Assembly: GCA_023267515.1 (NCBI GenBank) | Contig: JAHFNF010000003.1 | Span: 14,331-21,373 of the forward strand | Reading direction: 5' to 3' | Length of the DNA: 7,043 nucleotides | Origin: Candidatus Nomurabacteria bacterium | GTDB lineage: Bacteria > Patescibacteriota > Minisyncoccia > Phycocordibacterales > UBA9973 | Part shown: positions 1 to 6,356 of the stretch, piece by piece | How positions within the stretch are numbered: the stretch's first letter is position 1 | Layout of the letters: every line of letters begins with the position of its first letter | Notes under the pieces: model-generated | Seen by the model: the letters and a program-made list of their open reading frames with translations, nothing else | What the model was told of the DNA's origin: nothing | The model's database searches: none | Made by a program: the position numbers and the translations under genes

Positions 1-933
1 ATTCCGATGGGTGGAGGCAAAGGTGGCATTACCGTGGACCCAAAAATTTTATCTAAAGGAGAACTCGAACGGCTTTCCCGCGGGTGGATACAAAAGCTGT
101 CAGACATTTTAGGACCTCATAAAGATGTGCCAGCGCCAGATGTAAATACCACCCCAGAGATTATGGCTTGGATGGTAGACGAGTACGAAAAAATAACTGG
201 GGACAAAACTGGCGCAGTGATTACAGGCAAGCCATTGGAAAAAGGCGGCTCCGCAGGGCGCGGACCAGCGACAGGGCTCGGAGGGTTTTATGTATTTCAA
301 GCACTGCAAAAGGATTTAAATCTAGCGGAGAAATGCAAAATTGCTATTCAAGGATTTGGTAATGTTGGGTCTAATGCCGCTGAAATTTTTACTGAAAATG
401 GACACACTGTGGTCGCAATTTCAGATTCAAAAGGCGGAATATATAAAGCAGATGGTATTGATATCAAACAACTTATAGAATATAAAAAGAAAACCGGTTT
501 TCTTTTTGACTTCCCTGGAAGTAGCATCATCACAAATGAAGCCTTGCTTGAAGTAGATTGCGACCTATTAATCCCAGCTGCTTTTGAAAACCAAATCACT
601 GAGGAAAATGCTGGTAAAATCAAAGCCAAAGCTATTATGGAGCTTGCGAACGGTCCTGTGACCCCAGAAGCGGATGAAATATTGTTTAAAAAAGGTGTGC
701 CTATCGTACCAGACGTCTTGGCCAATTCAGGTGGCGTGACCGTCTCTTATTTTGAGTGGGATCAGAACCTCAAAGGCGAACATTGGTCTGAGCAAGAAGT
801 GTTTAATAAATTGAAACCAATGATGGAGGACTCAGCTAAAAAAATACTCGCAAAATCAAAAGAATTTACCACCGACCTCCGCCGTGGCGCTTTCATCCTG
901 GCATTGGAACGGATACAAGAGAAAACTAATTAA
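1..933 (+). CDS. gdhA: Glutamate dehydrogenase (Glu/Leu/Phe/Val dehydrogenase family), 5'-truncated by window edge
   Basis: Catalyses reversible oxidative deamination of glutamate to 2-oxoglutarate and ammonia with NAD(P), in the cytoplasm, linking nitrogen and carbon metabolism. The frame is open to base 1 (Ile-Pro before the first Met at 7), and that Met lies inside the substrate-binding motif GGGKGG, so it is not the start. About 100 N-terminal residues of a roughly 415-aa enzyme lie outside the window. Counting from the Met at 7: GGGKGG with its substrate lysine at 2-7, the catalytic-type aspartate in PAPDVNT (D45), [11 protein letters not shown] at 80-90, the Rossmann motif GFGNVG at 116-121 with an acidic residue after the second strand (D140), ELANGP at 212-217, and the family C-terminal stretch [17 protein letters not shown] at 235-251. 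The GGGKGG and DVPAPDVNT versions resemble archaeal/thermophile-type hexameric GDHs. Cofactor preference cannot be settled from sequence. No truncation or frameshift is seen inside the visible part. Confidence 0.95.
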   Translation: MPMGGGKGGITVDPKILSKGELERLSRGWIQKLSDILGPHKDVPAPDVNTTPEIMAWMVDEYEKITGDKTGAVITGKPLEKGGSAGRGPATGLGGFYVFQALQKDLNLAEKCKIAIQGFGNVGSNAAEIFTENGHTVVAISDSKGGIYKADGIDIKQLIEYKKKTGFLFDFPGSSIITNEALLEVDCDLLIPAAFENQITEENAGKIKAKAIMELANGPVTPEADEILFKKGVPIVPDVLANSGGVTVSYFEWDQNLKGEHWSEQEVFNKLKPMMEDSAKKILAKSKEFTTDLRRGAFILALERIQEKTN

Positions 934-939
934 TTTTTT

Positions 940-1359
940 ATGCCACCAGAAAATCAACAAGCGAATCCTAGTACTGCTACTAATAGTGATAATACCTCTG
1001 TCCCCTTGATCCCAGAGAATCCATTTATTGCAAAGCATGCTGAGCTCGAAAAAAAGTTTGAGGAATTGTCCCAAAAATTAGACAAGACGAGTGATCGCGA
1101 AAATGAGCTGACAGAACGTTTTTCTATATTCCTCAATCTAGCCAGCGAGTTTCAAAAAAAAGTAGACGATAAAACTATTGACGCGCAGGAATCAATCATC
1201 TGGAATGACAAGCTCAATAAAGCTAACCATATTCTAGATATGATAGTTGACCAAAACGAGCTGGATGACAAGGAGTGGAAGCATCTAATGGACACAATGG
1301 AAGAAGTAATCAAGCAGGAGACTGATATTGAGATTGCACTAGGCTGGATAAAGCCATAA
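940..1359 (+). CDS. Hypothetical 139-aa protein, disordered N-terminus and helical/coiled-coil body
   Basis: Not recognised. The first 30 residues (rich in Pro, Asn, Ser, Thr) look disordered. From about residue 33 the chain is charged and helical, with heptad-like spacing in AELEKKFEELSQKLDK and continuing through about residue 60. A second helical, acidic part (about 70-139) ends in IEIALGWIKP. There are no cysteines, no signal peptide and no membrane segment, so it is probably a cytoplasmic soluble protein. It starts 6 nt after the gdhA stop, so it is probably cotranscribed with it. There is no Shine-Dalgarno sequence; the upstream bases are a T-run directly before ATG. No intrinsic terminator follows it. 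The ORF is credible from its length, operon spacing and protein-like composition, but no function can be given. Confidence 0.72.
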   Translation: MPPENQQANPSTATNSDNTSVPLIPENPFIAKHAELEKKFEELSQKLDKTSDRENELTERFSIFLNLASEFQKKVDDKTIDAQESIIWNDKLNKANHILDMIVDQNELDDKEWKHLMDTMEEVIKQETDIEIALGWIKP

Positions 1360-1369
1360 AAAGAATAGA

Positions 1370-1398
1370 TTGTTTTTCGGTTATATTTCTTGTAGTAT
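1370..1398 (+). promoter_or_regulatory. Candidate sigma-70-type promoter for tRNA-Val and the tsaD-valS unit
   Basis: TTGTTT at 1370-1375 (first three of the -35 consensus) and TAGTAT at 1393-1398 (4/6 of the -10 consensus, with the key first TA and last T) are separated by 17 nt. The predicted start near 1405 would give a very short tRNA leader. The 48-nt gap 1360-1407 holds no visible terminator hairpin, so read-through from the upstream gene is also possible. Confidence 0.4.
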
Positions 1399-1407
1399 AT
1401 GGCTTGC

Positions 1408-1480
1408 GCGCGGTTAGCTCAGTTGGTAGAGCGTGTCTTTGACGTAGACAAGGTCACAGGTTCGATCCCTGTATCGCGCA
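1408..1480 (+). tRNA. tRNA-Val (anticodon GAC)
   Basis: A full cloverleaf can be folded. The acceptor stem GCGCGGT/ATCGCGC has one G-U wobble. The D arm is GCTC/GAGC with loop AGTTGGTA, containing G18-G19. The anticodon stem TGTCT/AGACA encloses loop TTGACGT, with T33 followed by GAC. The T arm ACAGG/CCTGT has loop TTCGATC, and the discriminator base is A73. GAC reads the valine codons GUC/GUU. CCA is not encoded: the bases after A73 are C and then the tsaD ATG, so the 3' end must be made by endonucleolytic cleavage and CCA addition. It lies upstream of tsaD and of its cognate synthetase valS. Confidence 0.96.
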
Positions 1481-1481
1481 C

Positions 1482-2513
1482 ATGAAAATATTGGCGATAG
1501 AAACATCTTGCGACGAAACAGGAATATGTATATTGGAAGTAAAAGGAAAGACAAATCCTGTTTTTGAAGTGCTGGCAGATAGTCTTTCCTCGCAAACAAA
1601 AATACACGCACTGTATGGCGGAGTGCATCCTTCTATGGCAAAGCGTGAGCATATAAAAAATTTACCGATACTACTAGAAAAAACTTTAAATAAAGCGAAC
1701 TTATTGAAAACTGATTTAATCGTTGTCACTTCCGGCCCAGGCCTTGAGCCAGCCCTTTGGACAGGAATAGTTTTTGCAGAAGAGCTTGGTAAAAAATGGA
1801 AAGTGCCAGTAATACCAGTAAACCATATGGAAGGCCACGTGCTATCTGTGTTTGCAAAAAATAAAGGAAAATTTAAAATACCTAAACTTCAATTCCCTGT
1901 TCTTTCTCTGCTTGTCTCTGGCGGACATACTGAATTAGTTTTAATGGAAAGCTGGCTCCAATATAAAATTATTGGGCAGACGGTGGATGATGCTGCCGGC
2001 GAAGCTTTTGATAAAGTAGCGAGAATGCTCGCTCTTCCCTACCCCGGCGGACCACAAATCTCAAAAATGGCTGAAAAAGCTCGGAAGAGAAAAATAAAAT
2101 ATGATTTTATATTACCAAGACCAATGTTAAAAATAAAAAATTACAACTTTTCTTTTTCGGGGTTAAAGACAGCGGTGCTCTATTTGATCAGAGATATTGG
2201 GAAGTTGAATGACAAAATAAAAATGGCAATAGCGAAAGAATTTGAGGATTCGGTGGTGGAAGTTTTAACCACAAAAACTATGAGTGCAGTAGAAAAATAC
2301 GGAGTAAAAACTCTTATAGTCGCCGGCGGAGTATCGGCCAATAAGCAATTGAAGAAAATCTTTACAAAGAAAGCAAAAAATGAAAAAATTAAACTCCTCT
2401 TCCCTGGCAAAAAGCTCTCCACAGACAACGCTGTGATGATAGGGGTAGCTGGCTATTTTAGGCGGAAAACAAAGCATAAAGCGATAAAAGCCAATGGCGG
2501 ACTTTCCCTTTAA
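1482..2513 (+). CDS. tsaD: tRNA N6-threonylcarbamoyladenosine transferase TsaD (Kae1/Gcp/YgjD family)
   Basis: Transfers the threonylcarbamoyl group onto A37 of tRNAs reading ANN codons (t6A), in the cytoplasm, normally with TsaB and TsaE and using TsaC product; those partners are not in this window. At 343 aa it matches the family length. Visible motifs are the N-terminal ETSCDET at 7-13, GGVHPSMAKREH at 46-57, metal-binding HMEGH (H115, H119), SGGHT at 146-150, DDAAGEAFDKVARML at 169-183, PYPGG at 186-190, FSFSGLKTA at 223-231, AGGVSAN at 281-287 and STDNA with the third metal ligand D315. The start is fixed by the canonical MKILAIETSCDET beginning. There is no room for a ribosome-binding site: the ATG lies 1 nt after tRNA-Val A73. 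The downstream gene valS follows after 16 nt. Note that tRNA-Val(GAC) has C36 and is not a t6A substrate, so the linkage is not enzyme-substrate. Confidence 0.97.
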   Translation: MKILAIETSCDETGICILEVKGKTNPVFEVLADSLSSQTKIHALYGGVHPSMAKREHIKNLPILLEKTLNKANLLKTDLIVVTSGPGLEPALWTGIVFAEELGKKWKVPVIPVNHMEGHVLSVFAKNKGKFKIPKLQFPVLSLLVSGGHTELVLMESWLQYKIIGQTVDDAAGEAFDKVARMLALPYPGGPQISKMAEKARKRKIKYDFILPRPMLKIKNYNFSFSGLKTAVLYLIRDIGKLNDKIKMAIAKEFEDSVVEVLTTKTMSAVEKYGVKTLIVAGGVSANKQLKKIFTKKAKNEKIKLLFPGKKLSTDNAVMIGVAGYFRRKTKHKAIKANGGLSL

Positions 2514-2529
2514 ATGATATTATTTACGT

Positions 2530-4626
2530 ATGGCGATAGACGAGAAACTGCTAAAACCTTACGACCCTAGCACAACTGAACAAAAAATATACCGGCTCTG
2601 GGAAGAGAGCGGTTTTTTTAATCCGGACAACTTGCCTAATAATCCAAGGGAACCATTTAGTATTATTATGCCCCCGCCAAATGCAAATGGACGTTTACAT
2701 GCCGGTCATGCCCTTTTTGTGACATTGCAAGATATTATGACTCGTTATCACCGTATGCGCGGACAAAAATCTCTGTGGGTACCTGGATTTGACCATGCCG
2801 GATTTGAAACCCAAATTGTTTACGAGCGTAAACTAGAAAAAGAAGGTCGCTCACGTTTTGAGATGAAACCAGAAGATTTGTATAGAGAAATATATGACTT
2901 TACGATTGAGAATAAAAAATATATGCAGGACGATATCCGCCGGCTGGGTGCTTCTTGTGACTGGTCACGCGAAAAATTTACACTTGACCCAGAAATTGTA
3001 AAAACTGTCCAGCAAACTTTTGACAAAATGTTTAAGGACGACCTTATTTATAGGGGCGATCGCATTGTAAATTGGTGCGCAAAACACCAGACTTCCCTTT
3101 CAGACGTTGAAACAGAATTTGAAGAAAGAACAGAACCATTTTACTACCTACAATATGGGCCCTTTGTTATCGGAACGTCTAGACCAGAAACAAAGTTTGG
3201 AGATAAATATGTGGTGATGCACCCGAATGATAAAAGATACGCTAAATATAAACAGGGAGATAAAATTGATCTTGAATGGATTAATGGCCCGATTACCGCG
3301 ACTGTAATAAAAGACGAGTCTGTAGATATGGAATTCGGCACCGGAGTTATGACGATAACCCCTTGGCACTCAAAAGAGGACTTTGAAATCGCCGAAAGAC
3401 ACAAATTGGAAAAAGAACAAATCATAGATTGGAAAGGAAAATTACTTCCTATCGCCGGAGAGTTTGCGGATATTCATATTTCAAAAGCCCGCCATATGAT
3501 TACGGAAAAATTAAAAGAAAAAAACTTGCTCTTAAAAATTGACGAACATTACAAGCATAATGTAAAAGTATGCTTTAAATGCAACACTATTATTGAACCG
3601 CAAATTAAGGACCAGTGGTTCGTCAAAATGCGTCCCCTAGCAGACCGAGCGCTGGATGCAGTAAATAGTGGAAAAATAAAATTTTATCCAGATAATTATG
3701 AAAAAATCTTTCGGTATTGGATGGAAAATACTATTGATTGGAATATCTCACGTCAAATTATTTGGGGCATTCCGATACCCGCCAAAATATGTGAATCTTG
3801 TAAAAGAGGATACTCTGACCTGGATGATAAAATGACCACCTGTGAATGCGGAGGCATTTTGCGAAAAGACACCGACACTTTTGACACTTGGTTCTCTTCT
3901 GGACAATGGACTCTACTGGCGCTCGGATATCCAAAATCAAAGGATCTTGATATTTATCATCCGACTAGCGTGATGGAGACAGGACATGATTTAATTTTCA
4001 AGTGGATTCCGAGAATGGTGATTTTTGCATTATATCTGCGTGAGGAAGTCGCATTTAAAAACGTATATTTGCACGGATTGGTAAATGATGAGAAAGGAGA
4101 AAAAATGAGTAAATCAAAAGGCAACGTGGTAAACCCGATAGCCCTCATAGATACATTTGGGACAGACGCCTTGCGTATTGCGCTTGTCGTCGGCAATACA
4201 CCCGGAACAGATCTATCCCTATCACGAGACAAAATAAAAGGTTATAAAAATTTTGCCAATAAAATATGGAATATTACCCGCTTTGTACAAGAGAACGCAC
4301 AAGAAGGAAATTCTTCAACGAGTGAATTAATGGAGGAATTTAAAAAAATTGCCGAAGACATCACGACAGATATGGAAAACTACCGCTTCCACTTAGCGAG
4401 TGAAAAAATATACCAATATATCTGGCACCGTTTTGCGGACGAAATAATAGAAGAGAGTAAAAAAAATGACGAAAAAGGAGAACAGACGAAAAAAATCCTT
4501 TTACCAATCTGGCAAGAGTGTTTAAAAATATTGCATCCTTTTATGCCATTCGTCACCGAGGAAATTTGGCAGATTATAAACCCTGGTAAATTATTAATGA
4601 TAGAGAGTTGGCCCATAAATGATTAG
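2530..4626 (+). CDS. valS: Valyl-tRNA synthetase, C-terminally reduced form
   Basis: Class I aminoacyl-tRNA synthetase that charges tRNA-Val with valine and edits misactivated threonine. The HIGH-type motif is HAGH at 57-60, preceded by PPPNANG. VPGFDHAGFETQ is ValRS-like. The CP1 editing domain has TSRPET at 216-221 and TPWHSKEDFEIAERH from 277, where D284 is kept but the usual HDxxD has serine at 281. ISRQIIWGIPIP, DTWFSSGQW and MSKS (KMSKS at 525-529) follow. Cysteine pairs C348/C351 and C421/C424 with C438/C440 look like zinc knuckles. The protein is 698 aa, against about 880-950 in typical bacteria; only about 170 residues follow KMSKS, and the sequence ends just after the anticodon-binding helical domain, so the C-terminal coiled-coil arm is missing. 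The stop is TAG and overlaps the next start by 8 nt. IleRS was considered, but the HAGFETQ region, length and KMSKS context favour ValRS. Confidence 0.93.
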   Translation: MAIDEKLLKPYDPSTTEQKIYRLWEESGFFNPDNLPNNPREPFSIIMPPPNANGRLHAGHALFVTLQDIMTRYHRMRGQKSLWVPGFDHAGFETQIVYERKLEKEGRSRFEMKPEDLYREIYDFTIENKKYMQDDIRRLGASCDWSREKFTLDPEIVKTVQQTFDKMFKDDLIYRGDRIVNWCAKHQTSLSDVETEFEERTEPFYYLQYGPFVIGTSRPETKFGDKYVVMHPNDKRYAKYKQGDKIDLEWINGPITATVIKDESVDMEFGTGVMTITPWHSKEDFEIAERHKLEKEQIIDWKGKLLPIAGEFADIHISKARHMITEKLKEKNLLLKIDEHYKHNVKVCFKCNTIIEPQIKDQWFVKMRPLADRALDAVNSGKIKFYPDNYEKIFRYWMENTIDWNISRQIIWGIPIPAKICESCKRGYSDLDDKMTTCECGGILRKDTDTFDTWFSSGQWTLLALGYPKSKDLDIYHPTSVMETGHDLIFKWIPRMVIFALYLREEVAFKNVYLHGLVNDEKGEKMSKSKGNVVNPIALIDTFGTDALRIALVVGNTPGTDLSLSRDKIKGYKNFANKIWNITRFVQENAQEGNSSTSELMEEFKKIAEDITTDMENYRFHLASEKIYQYIWHRFADEIIEESKKNDEKGEQTKKILLPIWQECLKILHPFMPFVTEEIWQIINPGKLLMIESWPIND

Positions 4627-5311
4627 CGACCCTAAAATTATCGGATTGGCACTTCTCGGCGGTGTAGCCCCAGCTTTGATTTGGCTTTGGTTTTGGCTCC
4701 GCGAGGACGAAGAAAGACCGGAACCAAAAGGTCTAATACTGATGTGCTTTTTGCTCGGTATGGCCGCGGTCATTTTTATCCTTCCAGTGGAAAAGTTAAT
4801 CCAGACGGCCATAAGCTCCCAGGTGTGGCAAATTGTATCTTGGGCCGGCGCCGAGGAAATCATTAAATATTTAGCAGTCATTGTCTTACTGTCCAAGTTA
4901 AACCGTATTAAGTACCCTATTGACTGGCCTATTTACCTCATTACCGCCTCGCTCGGCTTTGCCGCTATGGAAAATACTTTTTTCCTCCTAAAACCACTGT
5001 CCTTGGACCACTCCACGGTCAGTATCTTGACCAGCCAATTGCGATTTTTAGGGTCCACCTTGCTACACGCTGTCTCATCAGGGCTTATAGGCATATGTCT
5101 TGGCTTATCCTTTTATATGAGGAAGATAGATAGAAAATTCTACCTTTTGATTGGTTTATCTATGGCTATTGCCTTGCATAGTTCCTTTAATTTTTTTATA
5201 ATGGACAGAGGAGGAAATAACTTTTTAAGTGTTTTTGGATTCTTATGGGTCGTGACCATTATCAACTTACTACTTTTAGAAAAATTAAGAAGAATGAGCG
5301 GAGAAAACTAA
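4619..5311 (+). CDS. PrsW-family glutamic-type intramembrane protease
   Basis: A polytopic membrane protein of the PrsW/CPBP-like superfamily; the characterised member, Bacillus PrsW, makes the first cut in an anti-sigma factor during envelope stress. Hydrophobic segments run at about 6-27, 37-57, 72-92, 104-124, 143-166, 174-195 and 202-220. The family's polar signature residues are all present: EExxK (E79, E80, K83), MENTFF (E118, N119), LLH with H150, and LHSSFNF (H187, N191), placed inside or at the edge of membrane segments as expected for the active site. It overlaps the valS 3' end by 8 nt (shared ATGATTAG), so translation is probably coupled; a weak purine stretch GAGAG at 4603-4607 lies 11 nt upstream. 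Hsp20 follows after 19 nt. No anti-sigma or sigma gene is visible here, so its substrate is unknown. Confidence 0.88.
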   Translation: MISDPKIIGLALLGGVAPALIWLWFWLREDEERPEPKGLILMCFLLGMAAVIFILPVEKLIQTAISSQVWQIVSWAGAEEIIKYLAVIVLLSKLNRIKYPIDWPIYLITASLGFAAMENTFFLLKPLSLDHSTVSILTSQLRFLGSTLLHAVSSGLIGICLGLSFYMRKIDRKFYLLIGLSMAIALHSSFNFFIMDRGGNNFLSVFGFLWVVTIINLLLLEKLRRMSGEN

Positions 5312-5330
5312 TCCGCGCATTATTAAAAAT

Positions 5331-5810
5331 ATGTTTAACAAAAAGAAATCATTTTTTGAAAGGCTCACCGGCAGTGTGAAAGCGGATGACTATGTGGAAG
5401 AAGGAAAAAAAATTTCTGTCCGCGGCGGATCTGATAAAAAAGACAAAGAAAATGCCGGAAACTGGGCAGAGGAAGGTGAAGAGGCTGAGCTTACAGTGGA
5501 TGTATACCAGACACCGGAAGATATTATTGTGCAGACGATGGTGGCGGGAGTCCGTCCGGAAGACCTGGAAATAACGATCACCAGAGATATGATTACTATA
5601 AAAGGCAAGCGTGAAGAATCACGCACCGTGGACGAAGAAAATTATTTTACAAAAGAGTTGTACTGGGGCTCATTTTCAAGAACCGTACTCTTGCCAGAAG
5701 AAATTGATCCAGACGAAGCGGAGGCTACCGAGCGCCATGGCCTGCTCACTATTCAGCTTCCTAAAATAGACAAAGAGAAAAAGAAAAGTCTAAAAATAAA
5801 ATCTATCTAA
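5331..5810 (+). CDS. Small heat-shock protein, Hsp20/alpha-crystallin family
   Basis: An ATP-independent holdase chaperone that binds unfolding proteins in the cytoplasm. The 159-aa chain has a charged, Lys/Glu/Gly-rich N-terminal arm (1-50) and then an alpha-crystallin domain (about 52-148). The latter includes ELTVDVYQTPEDIIVQTMV, PEDLEITITRDMITIKG, the strand with KELYWGSFSRTVLLPEEID, and the diagnostic GLLTIQLPK at 137-145. A C-terminal LKI (154-156) fits the I/V/L-x-I oligomerisation motif. It starts 19 nt after the prsW-type gene with no Shine-Dalgarno sequence. No CIRCE-like inverted repeat is visible upstream, so it is probably expressed with the valS-prsW unit. A T-run follows the stop, without a hairpin. 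Confidence 0.94.
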   Translation: MFNKKKSFFERLTGSVKADDYVEEGKKISVRGGSDKKDKENAGNWAEEGEEAELTVDVYQTPEDIIVQTMVAGVRPEDLEITITRDMITIKGKREESRTVDEENYFTKELYWGSFSRTVLLPEEIDPDEAEATERHGLLTIQLPKIDKEKKKSLKIKSI

Positions 5811-5824
5811 TTTTTTATGCATTG

Positions 5825-5896
5825 TGCCTGGGGGCAGAATCGCACTGCCGACCTATCCCTCTTCAGGGGAGAGCTCTACTACTGAGCTACCCAGGC
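5825..5896 (-). tRNA. tRNA-Phe (anticodon GAA) with atypical D- and T-loop elbow
   Basis: Read on the minus strand. The acceptor is GCCTGGG/CCCAGGC (7 perfect pairs), and the D arm GCTC/GAGC has a 7-nt loop AGTAGTA. The anticodon stem CTCCC/GGGAT has a C-U mismatch at 27-43, and its loop CTGAAGA has T33 followed by GAA. The variable loop is AGGTC. The T arm GGCAG/CTGCC has loop TGCGATT, and the discriminator is A73. GAA is the phenylalanine anticodon. The T-loop has G instead of T at position 55, and the D-loop has only one G where G18-G19 normally stand. No CCA is encoded. It starts 7 nt after the stop of the upstream minus-strand gene and is convergent with hsp20. Confidence 0.92.
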
Positions 5897-5903
5897 ATTT
5901 TGT

Positions 5904-6152
5904 TTACTGAGGAAAAACGCTTTTTACTTTATCTAGCGCAGTCCCAGAATCTTTCATAATCTTTTGCGCTTCCGTTATATACGGTTGAATAAAATAATAG
6001 GAACCGACACTAGCAGCAATAATAATAGCCCAATAAATAACCCGCATTAAGGACGCCCATCTTTGGGAATTCCTGATATGTTTTAGCATTTTATTGTTAT
6101 CCTGCGCAAGCTCAAACGTATCCTCCAACATCTTTTTTTCATCTCCGTCCAT
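5904..6152 (-). CDS. Small single-pass membrane protein (82 aa), unnamed, CPR-type
   Basis: Not assigned to a named family; it resembles small membrane proteins I associate with Patescibacteria genomes, from memory and unverified. Residues 1-33 are charged and amphipathic helical (LEDTFELAQDNNKMLKHIR), with basic residues (K24, R27, R31, R37) just before the membrane. The hydrophobic segment runs about 38-57 (IYWAIIIAASVGSYYFI). A short tail, QPYITEAQKIMKDSG onward, probably faces outside, giving N-in/C-out by the positive-inside rule. There is no cleavage site. An extended -10 element lies directly upstream and there is no ribosome-binding site, so a leaderless or near-leaderless mRNA is likely. 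tRNA-Phe follows 7 nt after the stop and is probably on the same transcript. A real gene is supported by the clear topology, the promoter and the tRNA spacing. Confidence 0.85.
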   Translation of the reverse strand: MDGDEKKMLEDTFELAQDNNKMLKHIRNSQRWASLMRVIYWAIIIAASVGSYYFIQPYITEAQKIMKDSGTALDKVKSVFPQ

Positions 6153-6160
6153 TTTTTTAT

Positions 6161-6169
6161 ATTATCACA
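6161..6169 (-). promoter_or_regulatory. Extended -10 promoter for the 82-aa gene and tRNA-Phe
   Basis: On the minus strand the sequence is TGTGATAAT: the extended -10 TGn followed by GATAAT (5/6 of TATAAT). The TTTTGA-type -35 with a 17-nt spacer is poor, as is usual for extended -10 promoters. Transcription would start about 7 nt downstream, near 6154, only a couple of bases before the ATG at 6152. Confidence 0.5.
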
Positions 6170-6190
6170 AAACACCTTTGAAATCAAAAG

Positions 6191-6219
6191 TTTTCAAGGC
6201 TCACTTTATATGCTAAATT
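6191..6219 (+). promoter_or_regulatory. Candidate promoter for tRNA-Arg
   Basis: TTTTCA at 6191-6196 (4/6 of the -35 consensus) and TAAATT at 6214-6219 (4/6 of the -10 consensus) have 17-nt spacing. TGC directly before the -10 makes an extended -10. The predicted start near 6226 gives a leader of about 8 nt before the tRNA. It is back to back with the minus-strand promoter in the 81-nt divergent gap. Confidence 0.45.
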
Positions 6220-6233
6220 AAAAGGGTTCATTT

Positions 6234-6305
6234 GTCCTCGTAGTTAAATGGATATAACAGTTCCGTCCTAAGGAATAGTTGCAGGTTCGATTCCTGCCGA
6301 GGACA
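6234..6305 (+). tRNA. tRNA-Arg (anticodon CCT)
   Basis: The acceptor is GTCCTCG/CGAGGAC (7 pairs), the D arm GTTA/TAAC has loop AATGGATA, and the anticodon stem GTTCC/GGAAT (one G-U) encloses loop GTCCTAA with T33 then CCT. The T arm GCAGG/CCTGC has the canonical loop TTCGATT, and A73 is the discriminator. CCT reads the rare arginine codon AGG. CCA is not encoded. No terminator lies between it and the next plus-strand gene 51 nt away, so cotranscription is possible. Confidence 0.95.
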
Positions 6306-6356
6306 CAAGTCAAAAAACTTTCTGTAATTTATTTAGAGTAATACGGCTTATATAAT

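Noticed and set aside
1408..2513. TsaD acting on the adjacent tRNA-Val
   Set aside because: t6A37 needs U36; tRNA-Val(GAC) has C36 and G37, so it is not a substrate. The linkage is positional only.
2530..4626. IleRS or LeuRS identity for the class I synthetase
   Set aside because: The PPPNANG-HAGH region, GFDHAGFETQ, TSRPET and DTWFSSGQW context match ValRS best.
4594..4896. Long minus-strand frames opposite valS, tsaD and the protease gene
   Set aside because: They lie wholly against well-recognised plus-strand genes, have no family features, and follow from codon bias.
5811..5820. T-run after hsp20 as intrinsic terminator
   Set aside because: No stable hairpin precedes it; the upstream 25 nt are A/T-rich without an inverted repeat.
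6234..6305. tRNA-Arg as an integration site with a mobile element
   Set aside because: No integrase, no repeated tRNA 3' end, and ordinary neighbouring genes.
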